This document shows, one piece after another, positions 36,043 through 45,446 of a stretch of DNA of 64,000 nucleotides (within the stretch, counting starts at the first letter, position 1; each line of letters starts with the position of its first letter). Below the pieces are notes generated by a model, which was not told where the DNA came from, searched no databases, and was given only the letters and a program-made list of their open reading frames with translations. The position numbers and the translations under genes are program-made. The stretch covers positions 434,001 to 498,000 of the forward strand of contig CAVTYQ010000008.1 in NCBI GenBank assembly GCA_963739005.1, written 5' to 3'. The stretch is from DASWJZ01 sp963739005 (GTDB taxonomy: Bacteria; Pseudomonadota; Alphaproteobacteria; Rhizobiales; Afifellaceae).

Positions 36043-37916
36043 TTGGCTGAAGAACAAGTCGAGCGACGGCTGGCGGCGATTCTTGCAGCCGACGTCGTCG
36101 GCTACAGCCGGCTCATGGAGGCGAACGAGGAACGCACACTTGGCGCGCTCCGCCAGCATCGCCGCGAGTTCTTCGATCCCACCATGGCCAAGCATGGCGG
36201 GCGCATCTTCAAGGTGATGGGCGACGGCTTTCTGGTCGAGTTCGGCAGCGTCCTGAATGCGGCGCGCTGCGCCGTCGAAATCCAGCGCGGCATGCCGGAG
36301 CGCAACGTCGGAATTCCCGAAGACCGGCACATCAAATTCCGCATCGGCATCAATCTCGGCGACATCATCGTCGAGGGGGACGATTTTTATGGCGACGGCG
36401 TCAACATGGCGGCGCGGCTTGAGGGCTGGCCGGACCAGGTGGCATCGCCTGCTCGGCGGTGGTGCGCAACCAGGTCGGCAACAAGCTCGAGCTGGAGTTC
36501 CTCGATCAGGGCGAGAAGACCGTCAAGAACATCGCCCAGCCGGTGCATGTCTATTTCGTCGATCTGGGAAGCGCCCCCGTTGCCGGGGCAGCTCCGCCTG
36601 CGCCGGGCGCGGCAGCGAGTCCGCACTCCGACAAGCCATCGGTCGCGATCCTTCCCTTCTCAAACATGAGCAACGATCCCGAGCAGGAATTCTTCAGCGA
36701 CGGCATCACCGAGGACATCATCACCGACCTGTCGAAGGTTTCCGGACTCTTCGTGCTCAGCCGCAACACTGTCTTCACCTACAAGGGCAAGGCGGTGAAC
36801 ATGGAGCAGATCGCCAAGCAGCTGGGCGTCGCCTACGTGGTCGAGGGCAGCGTCCGCAAAGCAGGTAACCGGGTGCGGATCAACGCCCAGCTGATCGAAG
36901 GGGCGACCGGCGGTCATTTGTGGGCCGATCGCTACGACCGCGACCTGACCGACATCTTCGCCATCCAAGACGAGATCACCAAGACCATCGTCGACCAGCT
37001 CAAGGTCAAGCTTCTGCCGGAGGAGAAGAAGGCGATCGAGCAGGCGCCGACCGAGAATGTCGAGGCGTACACCCACTATCTGAAAGGGCGGGAGCTGTTT
37101 CACCGCGGCTCGAAATCCTACTACGCGATGGCGAAGCAGATGTTTGCCAAGGCCATCGAGCTCGATCCTCTTTTCGCTCGCGCCTACGCCGGTGCCGCCG
37201 ATTGCGACTCGTTTCTCTATTTGGACTACAGCGAAGGCGCATCCCTCGACGGCATTCTGGCAAACTGCACGAAGGCGCTCGACCTCGATCCCGGTCTCGC
37301 GGAAGCACGCGCGTCACGCGCGCTCGCTTTTTCGGCGAGCCGCCGGTACGAGGAGGCTGCGAAGGAGTTCGAGATCGCAATAGCGAGCAATCCCACTCTC
37401 TTTGAAGCGGAGTACTTCTACGCCCGCTCCTGCTTTGTTCAAAACAAACTCGAGCAGGCAGCTGCGCATTGGGAGCGCGCCGCCGAGATCAAGCCTGACG
37501 ATTTCCAGTGCGCTGCTTTGTCCGCGCAGGCCTACCGGTCGCTGGGGCGACCGAAGGATGAAGAGAAAGCGCGTCGCAGAGCCGTGGAACGAGCCGAGCG
37601 CGTGCTCGCCGATAATCCCGGGAACGCTCGCGCTGCATATCTCCTTGCCGTCACTCTCGCGGCGCTCGGCGAGACTGCAAGGGCGAAGGAATGGGCTTCA
37701 AAGGCGCTGGCCATCGACCCGAATGACGTCATGACGCAATACAACGTCTCCTGCTTCTACTCGCTCTGTGGCGAGTTCGATCGCGCATTCGATTTGATTG
37801 AGGGATTCCTGGCGCGCGCCAACACGGACATGAAGGCCTGGACCCTGAATGACTCCGACTTTGATCCGCTGCACGATCTTCCGCGATGGCAGAAAGTGAT
37901 GGAGCTGGCGCGATAG
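36043..37916 (+). CDS. Adenylate/guanylate cyclase with TolB/FlgO-like and TPR regions (frameshifted near 36427)
   Basis: Class III nucleotide cyclase domain (A-A-D-V-V-G-Y-S-R-L, G-D-G-F-L-V-E-F, R-I-G-I-N-L-G-D-I) from a likely TTG start at 36043 with GAGGGGA upstream. After L-E-G the frame is lost: the expected L-A-G-P-G-G-I-A-C-S-A-V-V is restored by adding one C between 36426 and 36427. The second frame then continues with V-R-N-Q-V, a periplasmic TolB-N/FlgO-like segment (A-I-L-P-F-S-N-M-S ... F-S-D-G-I-T-E-D-I) and about seven TPR-like repeats to 37916. Whole protein about 620 residues; a common alphaproteobacterial signalling architecture. Sits alone between two insertion sequences, so it may be a passenger or disrupted. 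Confidence 0.78.
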
Positions 37917-38053
37917 GGCGCCCTCCGGGCCTCGTCGCACGGGCGCGAGGCGAGGTCACCACCGGGCCGATCGCGGTGTAGTGGAACTGATCTTCGGTTC
38001 ACCAACGCAAGACGGCAGCTCGCAAGCGTTCTGGGGAACTTCCGAGATGCGCC

Positions 38054-39587
38054 GATTTTGTTGAAAAAGTCGGCGTTGCTGGCGGTGTGAAGTCCTGATT
38101 CAGTCCTCTTGGGTGCAGGAGGATTCGGCGATGATGGGCGAGCGGTCGGTGATGCAGGAGGCGCTGTTCTATGAGTTCAGCCTGGATGGCCACGTCCCCT
38201 CCGAGCACCTGCTTCGCTCGATTGACCGCTTCGTCGACCTGTCGGGAATCCGGCAGCATCTTCGGTCCTTCTACAGCCCGATCGGCCGGCCCTCGATCGA
38301 TCCCGAGCTGATGATCCGGATGCTGATAGTCGGTTACTGCTTCGGGATCCGCTCGGAACGGCGGCTGTGCGAGGAGGTGCATCTCAACCTCGCCTATCGC
38401 TGGTTCTGCCGGCTCGGCCTCGAGGGCGACGTCCCTGATCACTCGACCTTCTCGAAGACCCGCCACGGCCGCTTCCGCGACAGTGACCTTCTGCGCGAGC
38501 TGTTCGAGGCGACGGTCCGGCGCTGCATGGCGGAGGGCTTGGTCGGCGGCGAGGGCTTCGCCACCGACGCCAGCCTGATCCACGCCGACGCCAACCGCCA
38601 GCGCTCGACGGAAGAGTCGGACGATGTCGATTGGAACGCACTCGCCGCGAGCCGCCGGTCGGTGCGGGAGTACCTCGACACGCTTGATGATGCAGCCTGG
38701 GGCGCGGCGAGCCCAGTGAAGCCGAAGTTCGTGTCGAAGTCGGACCCGGCGGCGCAGTGGACCGGCGCGATGAAGGGGCACGCCTTCTTCGCCTACGCCG
38801 CCAACTACCTCATCGATCTCGATCACGCCGTCATCGTCGATGTCGAGGCAAGTCGCGCCATCCGCCAGGCCGAGGTCGGCGCTGCACGCACCATGATAGA
38901 ACGCTCGGAGGACCGCTTCGGCCTCTATCCGGAGCGGCTCGCCGCCGACAGCGCCTATGGCTCCGCGGCCATGCTCGGCTGGCTCGTCCACGAGCGTGGC
39001 ATCGAGCCCCACATCCCCGTCTTCGACAAGTCCGAACGTCGCGACGGCACCTTCGAGCGGGCGGACTTCCCCTATGACCACGAGCGCGATCTCTACACCT
39101 GTCCCGGCGGCAAGGAACTCAGGCAGTACCGCCGCCACTTTGCCGAGCCGCGGGACGGCGTGGACGACGAGGGCTTCATGCGCTACCGCGCCAGCAAGCG
39201 AGACTGCGATGCCTGTGCCCTCAAACCGCGCTGCTGCCCCAGGGCACCGGCGCGGAAGATCCTCCGCTCGATCCATGAAGGCGCTCGCGACATGGCCCGC
39301 GCCATCTCGACCACCGACGCCTACGTCACTTCGCGACGCCAGAGGAAGAAGATCGAGATGCTGTTCGCCCACCTCAAGCGTATCCTGAGACTCGACCGGC
39401 TCCGATTACGAGGACCAAACGGCGCCCGCGACGAGTTCCACCTCGCAGCCACCGCCCAGAACCTCAGGAAGCTCGCGAAGCTCATCCCGATGCCGGCATA
39501 GACGCTGGCGCGAGCGCCGACATCTTCGGTGACCTTACTGACCCGCCGCCGACAATCCGGGCAGCATCCGACTTCTTCAACACAATC
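38054..39587 (+). mobile_element. IS1182-like insertion sequence, copy 3 (intact, opposite orientation)
   Basis: 1534 bp, the same element as 34280-35813 in inverted orientation, with perfect 4-bp target duplication CGCC (38050-38053 and 39588-39591). With copy 2 it brackets the adenylate cyclase gene in inverted orientation, which allows inversion of that segment by recombination. Confidence 0.93.
38113..39501 (+). CDS. IS1182-like transposase (copy 3)
   Basis: A complete 462-residue copy of the transposase described at 34366, same length and residues throughout. Encoded on the plus strand because this element is inverted relative to copies 1 and 2. Start M-Q-E-D-S-A-M-M; internal M-M-G-E-R is an alternative start. 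Intact ends and duplication suggest it inserted recently. Confidence 0.95.
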   Translation: MQEDSAMMGERSVMQEALFYEFSLDGHVPSEHLLRSIDRFVDLSGIRQHLRSFYSPIGRPSIDPELMIRMLIVGYCFGIRSERRLCEEVHLNLAYRWFCRLGLEGDVPDHSTFSKTRHGRFRDSDLLRELFEATVRRCMAEGLVGGEGFATDASLIHADANRQRSTEESDDVDWNALAASRRSVREYLDTLDDAAWGAASPVKPKFVSKSDPAAQWTGAMKGHAFFAYAANYLIDLDHAVIVDVEASRAIRQAEVGAARTMIERSEDRFGLYPERLAADSAYGSAAMLGWLVHERGIEPHIPVFDKSERRDGTFERADFPYDHERDLYTCPGGKELRQYRRHFAEPRDGVDDEGFMRYRASKRDCDACALKPRCCPRAPARKILRSIHEGARDMARAISTTDAYVTSRRQRKKIEMLFAHLKRILRLDRLRLRGPNGARDEFHLAATAQNLRKLAKLIPMPA

Positions 39588-39725
39588 CGCCATAAGCGGT
39601 CATTGAAGTCGGCACACGACCAGCTATCCAAATAGTTGACAGTGAGATCGTCGACCTGATCCTTTCGCACATGAGACGGGCCACGAACTTGCTGGAATCC
39701 GGCAAATCGCCTCCCGGTCCCAGGT

Positions 39726-40481
39726 TTACTCGCGCCCGCGGATGTCCTTCGCTTGAGCCTTCAGCCAATCCTCGTATTCCGGCCGAGCGGCTTCCGAGAG
39801 AGGATAGTAGCGGCGCAGGTCGCCGCCCTCCATCAGCCGGATCTTCGAGAACGCTTCCCAATCATGGTGCTCGGAAGCCTGCTTGATGAGCTCGGGCGCG
39901 AGCTTGACGGGAACCACGACGGCGCCATCATCGTCTGCGACGATAATGTCGCCGGGCATCACGAGCACGCCGCCGCAGGCGATCGGCACATTCACTGCAA
40001 ACGGCATCAGATCGGTCTGCGTGTGAAAGTTGGGCGTGAAGCCGGACACCCAGATTCCAAGATCGATCTTCTTGATGTTCGGATAGTCGCGAAGACACCC
40101 GTCGACCACGACGCCGATGCCGCCCTTGCCTTTGAAGAAGGTCAGCATCATGTCGCCGAAGATGCCGCTCTTCATGTCCCCGCGCGCGTCGACCACCACG
40201 ATGTCGCCGGGCTGGGTGTGATAGAGCGCATGCCGGTGCAGCTGCTTTTCCGGCTCGGCGTATTCGTCGACGCCGTATATGTCTTCGCGCTTGGGCATGA
40301 ACTGCAGCGTCAGCGCCGGCCCCGCGATCGCACGGCCAGGCGTGCGGGCCGTCGGGCCGCTTATATGTGCGTTGCGGATGCCCATTTTGTTGAGCGTGCT
40401 GCTCAGCGTGGCTGCGCCGATTTTCCTCAGCGCCTCGGACCATTCGGGTGGCGGACGGGTGATATCGTTTGTCTGGATCAT
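39726..40481 (-). CDS. RraA-like / HMG aldolase-type protein
   Basis: A 251-residue member of the RraA / 4-hydroxy-4-methyl-2-oxoglutarate aldolase family. Typical motifs: G-D-I-V-V-V-D-A-R-G-D, G-V-V-V-D-G-C-L-R-D, and G-D-I-I-V-A-D-D-D-G-A-V-V-V-P. Those of the aldolase branch cleave 4-carboxy- or 4-hydroxy-2-oxoacids to pyruvate. It is the last gene of a minus-strand run headed by GntR with two enolase-type dehydratases upstream (21 bases after the nearer one), which supports an aldolase role on the 2-keto-3-deoxy acid product rather than RNase regulation. Confidence 0.8.
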   Translation of the reverse strand: MIQTNDITRPPPEWSEALRKIGAATLSSTLNKMGIRNAHISGPTARTPGRAIAGPALTLQFMPKREDIYGVDEYAEPEKQLHRHALYHTQPGDIVVVDARGDMKSGIFGDMMLTFFKGKGGIGVVVDGCLRDYPNIKKIDLGIWVSGFTPNFHTQTDLMPFAVNVPIACGGVLVMPGDIIVADDDGAVVVPVKLAPELIKQASEHHDWEAFSKIRLMEGGDLRRYYPLSEAARPEYEDWLKAQAKDIRGRE

Positions 40482-40502
40482 CTGGATATCCCTGGCGGCC
40501 CT

Positions 40503-41702
40503 TCAGTCGAAAAACGAAGCATCTTCTTCCAACAGGTAGCGCTTGGCCTTTTCGGGTACGATGTCGACCCCCATCCCCGGTCGGTCCCACACGTCGATCA
40601 TGCCGTTCTTCACGATCGGATCGGGCAGTCCGTCGACGATATCGTACCACCAGGCGGGATCGCCGATCGGGTATTCGAAAGCGATGAAATTGTGCGGGAG
40701 CGTGGCGGAGACCTGGACGAGCGCGGCGAGCCCGAGCAGTCCGTTGCCGGTCCCGTGGGGCGCCATCAGTATCCCGTGCAGATTGGCATATTCCGCGATC
40801 CATTTTAACTCGGCGATCCCGCCGACGTCACAAGGGTCGGGGCCGATCACGTTGACGGCGTGGCGTTCGATCAGCTCCTTGAAATTCTGCCGGAGATAGA
40901 TCTGCTCGCCGGTGTGGATCGGCGTCGACGTCGCCCGGGTCACCTCGCGATAAACGTCGGCGTTGACGTAGGGCACGTAGTCGCCGGTGATCATGTCTTC
41001 GAGCCACATGATGTTCAGCGGCTCGACCGCGCGCGCGAAGCGGATCGCATCGGGCACGGTCCAGCCCGGCCCGCAATCAAGCGCCAGGCCGACGTCGTCG
41101 CCGAGCACCTCCTTCACCGCCTCCACGCAGGCGATGATGTGCTTCATCCCCTTCTCGGTAAGCAGGCCGGAATCGAGCGCGCCGTGGAAGGTCGCGCGCC
41201 GGTCCGGCTCGCCGAAATAGAGGTTGGGGATTTCGCGCTTCATCCCGCTGTGGAAGGCGATGCCCAGCTTGACGAAGGGGAAGCCCTCGGGAAGAGACTT
41301 CATCCACTTGGCATCCGCGGCGAAATCTTCGGGATTGTGCGCCTTGTAGGGCCGGCGGATGGCGCCGTTGTAGACGCGCACCTTGTCGCGCACCTTACCG
41401 CCGAGCAGTTTGTAGACCGGCAGGCCGGCCGCCTTTCCGGCGATGTCCCAGAGCGCGTGCTCGATGACGCTGACCGCCGCGCCCCATGGCTTGAACGAGC
41501 CGCGCTGGCGGATACGCATCATGCACCGCTCGACGTCGGTCGGATCGAGGCCGATCAACCCTTCGCGGAAATGCAGGATGAGGGGCTTGAGATAGGGCTT
41601 GTACTGCTCGACCTCACCGAAACCGTTGATCCCCTCGTCGGTGACGACGCGCACAATCGGGTTCATGCCGATGATTGCGCATTTTAGGTCGATGATTTTC
41701 AT
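40503..41702 (-). CDS. Enolase-superfamily sugar-acid dehydratase (mandelate racemase subgroup), paralog 1
   Basis: A 399-residue two-domain enzyme: a cap domain, then a barrel with the ligands L-A-L-D-C-G, W-L-E-D, T-G-E-Q in order, a D-P-C-D-V-G-G strand and the His in A-P-H-G-T-G-N, with Lys in F-V-K-L-G. The His-Asp pairing of the mandelate racemase group is kept, so it is likely active as an acid sugar dehydratase or racemase; the specificity is unknown. Co-transcribed with the other minus-strand genes; 50 bases from paralog 2. Confidence 0.85.
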   Translation of the reverse strand: MKIIDLKCAIIGMNPIVRVVTDEGINGFGEVEQYKPYLKPLILHFREGLIGLDPTDVERCMMRIRQRGSFKPWGAAVSVIEHALWDIAGKAAGLPVYKLLGGKVRDKVRVYNGAIRRPYKAHNPEDFAADAKWMKSLPEGFPFVKLGIAFHSGMKREIPNLYFGEPDRRATFHGALDSGLLTEKGMKHIIACVEAVKEVLGDDVGLALDCGPGWTVPDAIRFARAVEPLNIMWLEDMITGDYVPYVNADVYREVTRATSTPIHTGEQIYLRQNFKELIERHAVNVIGPDPCDVGGIAELKWIAEYANLHGILMAPHGTGNGLLGLAALVQVSATLPHNFIAFEYPIGDPAWWYDIVDGLPDPIVKNGMIDVWDRPGMGVDIVPEKAKRYLLEEDASFFD

Positions 41703-41752
41703 GGACGCGGCAATTCGGCTGAGGCTGGGGTGAACTGACTTGATGGCTGCCG

Positions 41753-42922
41753 TCAGGCAACTTCGACTTCATTGGCTTCGAGGAACGACCGGTTCATCTC
41801 GACGCCGAGCCCCGGCAGGCGAGGAAGCTTGAGGCTGCCGTTGGAGTTGTCGAGTGGGGTTACGATGAGGTCGTTGTATTTGTTGAGGTTCCACTCCGAG
41901 GTTTCGAGCTTGTAGAAATTCGGAACGGTCATCATGACCTGTGCGCCGGCAACGACGTTGATAGGCCCCGACGCGTCGTGCGGCGAAACGGGTATATAGT
42001 AGGCTTCGCAGAGCGCCGAAATCTTCTTGAGTTCGGTGATGCCGCCGGTCCAGGTGACGTCGGGCATGATGTAGTCGGCGAGCTTGTTCTCGAGGATTGG
42101 AACAAAATCCCACTTGGTGTGGCCGCGCTCGCCCCAAGAGATCGGAGCGCTTATCTTCTCGCGCACCTGCTTCAGGGCATTGAGGCTCTCGGGAGGCACT
42201 GGCTCCTCGAACCAGTCGATGTCACCTGCCTCTTCAAGCGAGCGGCAGAGGCGAATCGCGGTCGGCACGTCGAACCGGCCATGCGCGTCGATCAGGAGCT
42301 CGATTTCGGGGCCGGTTGTTTCACGGATAAGCGCAGTGAGCTCGGCAGCCTCACGCTGGTCCTTACGGGTCATGCCGCCGTCGAGATAGCCGTCGCGCTG
42401 CTCGCGGGCCGTTTCGCCCTTCCGGCCGGGGCCCTGCTGCGGGAACGGGTCGAACTTCAGCGCGGTGTGTCCGGACTTTACGATGTCCCGGATTTCTTTG
42501 ACGACCGCTTCCTTGCTGGTGAACTTGGCCTGATTCGGGTGAGTATAGAGCGCGATTTCATCGCGCACCGGTCCACCGAGCAGCTCGTAGATCGGCAGGC
42601 CAAGTACCTTGCCACGAATGTCCCACAAGGCGATGTCGAGGGCGCTCACGCATTCAACCGCGGCCCCGCGGCTGCCCATATAGGTGAAGCTGCGGAAGAT
42701 CTTGTGCCACAGTCGTTCGATGTGGGCAGGGTTCTCGCCGGCCAGGACCGCGCCGATCTGGCGAAGCATGGCTGAGAGCGCGCGGTTGGCGAGCCTTGTC
42801 GTCGTCGTGATCTCGCCCCAGCCGCTTACGTCTTCGTCCGTGGTCACCTCAACGAACAGGAACTCACCCCAATACGACCCGCCGGCTTTGACCAGCCACG
42901 GCCTCACGCCCGTTATTTTCAT
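41753..42922 (-). CDS. Enolase-superfamily sugar-acid dehydratase, paralog 2
   Basis: A 389-residue enzyme (start at ATG 42922, M-K-I-T-G-V-R-P-W; frame open to 42961). Barrel motifs: A-L-K-F-D-P-F, L-I-D-A-H-G-R-F, W-F-E-E-P-V-P-P, S-W-G-E-R and S-P-H-D-A-S-G-P-I. The K-F-D-P and D-A-H-G-R signatures resemble tartrate/galactonate dehydratase-type members. Divergent from the ABC operon with GntR between. Confidence 0.85.
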   Translation of the reverse strand: MKITGVRPWLVKAGGSYWGEFLFVEVTTDEDVSGWGEITTTTRLANRALSAMLRQIGAVLAGENPAHIERLWHKIFRSFTYMGSRGAAVECVSALDIALWDIRGKVLGLPIYELLGGPVRDEIALYTHPNQAKFTSKEAVVKEIRDIVKSGHTALKFDPFPQQGPGRKGETAREQRDGYLDGGMTRKDQREAAELTALIRETTGPEIELLIDAHGRFDVPTAIRLCRSLEEAGDIDWFEEPVPPESLNALKQVREKISAPISWGERGHTKWDFVPILENKLADYIMPDVTWTGGITELKKISALCEAYYIPVSPHDASGPINVVAGAQVMMTVPNFYKLETSEWNLNKYNDLIVTPLDNSNGSLKLPRLPGLGVEMNRSFLEANEVEVA

Positions 42923-42990
42923 TAAGTTCCCGCCCCTTTGTCTGAAGTGGTTCAAGCGCACTGGCGCGGCGCTCAGTCTGGACTATCGCT

Positions 42991-43704
42991 CTAGCTGGCC
43001 CACGCGGTGGTCGCCGCCCGCATATGCTCGAGAATGTGGCGGCCGGATCCCTCGACGTGTTGCGCCACTAAACGGGCGGCCTTGTCGGCTTCGCCAGCCT
43101 TGATGAGCTGGATAAGTTCCCGATGCTCCCGGATTACCTGCGTCCTGCGGATCAGCGTCGTGTTGAAGCGCTGGCTTACCGCTCGGAGCACCTCACGGTG
43201 CTTCCACCAGATTTCGGCCGCGTGGCGGTTATAGTGGCGCTGGTAGACGACCGTGTGAAACTCCACGTCCAGGCCACTGTGCAGGACCGGGTCCGCGAAA
43301 TTGTTGGCTTCGATGAGATTTTGGATGCGCTGGAGCTCGGCGATATCTTCAGGCGTCGCCATGCCCACGAACCAGCGCGTCAGCATGGGCTCGATCAGCG
43401 CGCTGATCTCGTAGATGTTGCGGACGAAGTCGTGGTCGATCGGCCGAACGCGCGCGCCGCGGTTCGGCGAGAAAACCACATAGCCTTCGCCGCGCAGCAA
43501 TTGCAGGACTTCGCGTACTGGATTGGTCGAGGTGCCATGCCGCTCGGCAAGGTCGGCGACGACCAGTCGCTCATTCGGCTTCAGCCGGCCTGAGATGATA
43601 TCATCGCGGATGGTTTCGTACAGCGAAGCCGCCCGCTCGCTCGAAGCGTCAATCGCCTGGATGCCTTCCGGCGGACTGATCTTGTACTCTCTCGTTTGGC
43701 CCAA
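42991..43704 (-). CDS. GntR-family regulator (FadR subgroup, FCD domain)
   Basis: A 237-residue repressor-type protein. Winged helix at about residues 25-90: L-Y-E-T-I-R-D-D-I-I-S-G-R-L-K-P, then G-T-S-T-N-P-V-R-E-V-L. The C-terminal FCD domain carries the His/Asp ligands (E-F-H-T-V-V-Y, E-H-R-E-L-I-Q-L-I-K-A-G). FCD members sense sugar acids and related carboxylates, matching the enolase and ABC genes it separates. 68 bases upstream of the paralog-2 gene, divergent from the binding-protein gene at 43916. A palindromic operator candidate lies in the shared promoter. Confidence 0.92.
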   Translation of the reverse strand: MGQTREYKISPPEGIQAIDASSERAASLYETIRDDIISGRLKPNERLVVADLAERHGTSTNPVREVLQLLRGEGYVVFSPNRGARVRPIDHDFVRNIYEISALIEPMLTRWFVGMATPEDIAELQRIQNLIEANNFADPVLHSGLDVEFHTVVYQRHYNRHAAEIWWKHREVLRAVSQRFNTTLIRRTQVIREHRELIQLIKAGEADKAARLVAQHVEGSGRHILEHMRAATTAWAS

Positions 43705-43737
43705 GCGCGTCCCCTCAGCACCCTACCGGCGCGAACG

Positions 43738-43774
43738 GCGTATCATACGCACGTCACCTCGAACAATGTATGAT
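43738..43774. promoter_or_regulatory. Candidate GntR operator between gntR and the ABC operon
   Basis: GCGTATCATACGC (43738-43750) is a 13-base near-perfect palindrome (one central mismatch). A second partial match, GTATGAT, is at 43768-43774. A TTGACA box follows at 43784. This is the only clear dyad in the 211-base divergent region and has the layout of FadR-type sites (GTAT...ATAC). Confidence 0.45.
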
Positions 43775-43870
43775 CTATCTCGGTTGACACGCAATCCACG
43801 ATCTGAAAACGTACCGGTCAATCGAGGGGACACACAGAGGCATCAAAGCCGTGCCCCGCGGTTATGGAAC

Positions 43871-43893
43871 CCCCAGCTGCTTAAGCAGCGGGG
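43871..43893 (+). promoter_or_regulatory. Hairpin in the leader of the sugar-binding protein gene
   Basis: CCCC-A-GCTGC-TTAA-GCAGC-GGGG forms a stem around a perfect 14-base palindrome GCTGCTTAAGCAGC (43876-43889). It ends about 22 bases before the start codon and just ahead of the GGGAGGAT ribosome site, so it could affect mRNA stability or access to the ribosome. Confidence 0.45.
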
Positions 43894-43915
43894 AGGAGAA
43901 CCGGGAGGATTTCGA

Positions 43916-45400
43916 ATGACGAGATTGATTCTCGGCGGTGCCGTCGTGCGCGGCGCGGCAGTCTCTGCCCTCATGGCAGCATTGGTGTCGACATCGGCGT
44001 TCGGCGCGCCGCCCGTCGATCTCAGCAAATGGTCGCCTGAGTATGTGCGCTCCATTGCGGGCACAGAGGATTTTGACACCGCGGCTGAATGCAGCAAGGT
44101 CACTCCGCTCGACTACAAGGGGCACCTGACGTTCTGGTATCAGGGCGTGTTCGAGGGCGACCCCGACCTCCTGCGCCAGTACTACAAGGATTTCTTCGAC
44201 ACCTTCCGCAAGACCTACCCGAACATCCAGCTCGAGGAACAGGCCCTTACCTATAACGACCTGCTCGACAAGTTCCGCACGGCGCTCCTGGGCAATGCCG
44301 GGCCGATGGCGATCCGCCTGCAAATTCTGGGTGGCACCGAGTTCGCCGCCAAGGGTTACCTGCAGCCTCTAAAGCCGGAGGATGTCGGCTGGTCGAGCGA
44401 GGATTTCTGGCCCGGCGCCATGAAGGCCGTGACCTGGGACGGGGTGACCTATGGCATCCCGACCAACAATGAGACGATGGCGCTGATCTGGAACGCCGAC
44501 ATCTTCAAGCGCGCCGGCCTCGATCCGGATCATCCGCCGGCAACCTGGGACGACGTGGTGACCTACTCCAAGCAGATCCACGACAAGCTCGGGATCGCCG
44601 GCTACGGTCTCGTTGCCCGCAAGAACGCCGGCAACACGCCCTACCGCTTCATGCCCCAACTTTGGGCCAACGGCGGCGGGGTATTCGACGAAGCCGATCC
44701 CAGCCCGACCTACGGCGAGGTTCGGCTGGACAGCGAGGCCAGCAAGCATGCCCTGCAGCTGTCGTACGACATGTACGTCCGCGACAAGTCGGTTCCCGTC
44801 TCTGCCCTCACCAACCAGCAGGCCGACAACCAGCCACTGTTCCTGGCCGGCCAGCTCGGCATGATGATCTCGCATCCGTCCGACTACAACGTCATGCTCG
44901 ACCTTCAGAAGAAGGCTACGGGCTCTGACAAGGAAAAAGCGCAGACTGTCATCGACAACATGCGCTATGGCCTGATCCCGACCGGCCCGGATGGCAGGCG
45001 CGCGGTGGTCTTCGGCGGTTCCAACATCCACATCCTCAAGCCCGAATATGTCGAGGGCGGCAAGGTGGACGAGGCGGCCGCAAAGGCGATCATCTGCTTC
45101 TGGACGAGCCCCGAATGGTCGCTGAAGATGGCCTATGCGGGCTCGAACCCGGGCAACCTCAACGGCTTCAAGACCAAGTGGATGAAGGAACGCCTGGACA
45201 GCATCAAGTTCCTCGACGTCACGACCTCCATGCTTCCCTACGGCATCCCGTTCCCGGCCCTCCCGCAAGCTCCGGAGATCATGAATATCATCGTGCCGGA
45301 CATGCTGCAGAACGCCCTGACCGGCACTATGACGGTTGACCAGGCGGCCGACGACGCCGCCAAGAAGGTCAGAGACCTGATGAAGGGCGGCGGTCTCTAG
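43916..45400 (+). CDS. Sugar ABC transporter substrate-binding protein
   Basis: A 494-residue family 1 binding protein. The ATG at 43916 follows a GGGAGG ribosome site and starts a signal peptide (G-A-A-V-S-A-L-M-A-A-L-V-S-T-S-A-F-G-A). The mature chain has L-T-F-W-Y-Q-G-V-F at its N-terminus, then L-Q-P-L-K-P-E-D-V, and E-T-M-A-L-I-W-N-A-D-I-F-K-R-A-G-L. It is on the long side for this family. First gene of the plus-strand run ending with two enolase paralogs, divergent from gntR. The frame is open to 43523, which is over gntR and has no family similarity. Confidence 0.9.
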   Translation: MTRLILGGAVVRGAAVSALMAALVSTSAFGAPPVDLSKWSPEYVRSIAGTEDFDTAAECSKVTPLDYKGHLTFWYQGVFEGDPDLLRQYYKDFFDTFRKTYPNIQLEEQALTYNDLLDKFRTALLGNAGPMAIRLQILGGTEFAAKGYLQPLKPEDVGWSSEDFWPGAMKAVTWDGVTYGIPTNNETMALIWNADIFKRAGLDPDHPPATWDDVVTYSKQIHDKLGIAGYGLVARKNAGNTPYRFMPQLWANGGGVFDEADPSPTYGEVRLDSEASKHALQLSYDMYVRDKSVPVSALTNQQADNQPLFLAGQLGMMISHPSDYNVMLDLQKKATGSDKEKAQTVIDNMRYGLIPTGPDGRRAVVFGGSNIHILKPEYVEGGKVDEAAAKAIICFWTSPEWSLKMAYAGSNPGNLNGFKTKWMKERLDSIKFLDVTTSMLPYGIPFPALPQAPEIMNIIVPDMLQNALTGTMTVDQAADDAAKKVRDLMKGGGL

Positions 45401-45417
45401 TCCGTAGCGCAAGACTC

Positions 45418-45446
45418 GGCCGGCTGCGCTGATGGCGCGGCCGGCC
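45418..45446 (+). promoter_or_regulatory. Stem-loop around the start of the first permease gene
   Basis: GGCCGGC (45418-45424) can pair with GCCGGCC (45440-45446), placing the predicted permease start codon (45432) in the loop. No clear ribosome site precedes it. Comparable to the hairpin at 27009 in the other sugar-ABC operon; it may reduce permease expression below that of the binding protein. Confidence 0.4.
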
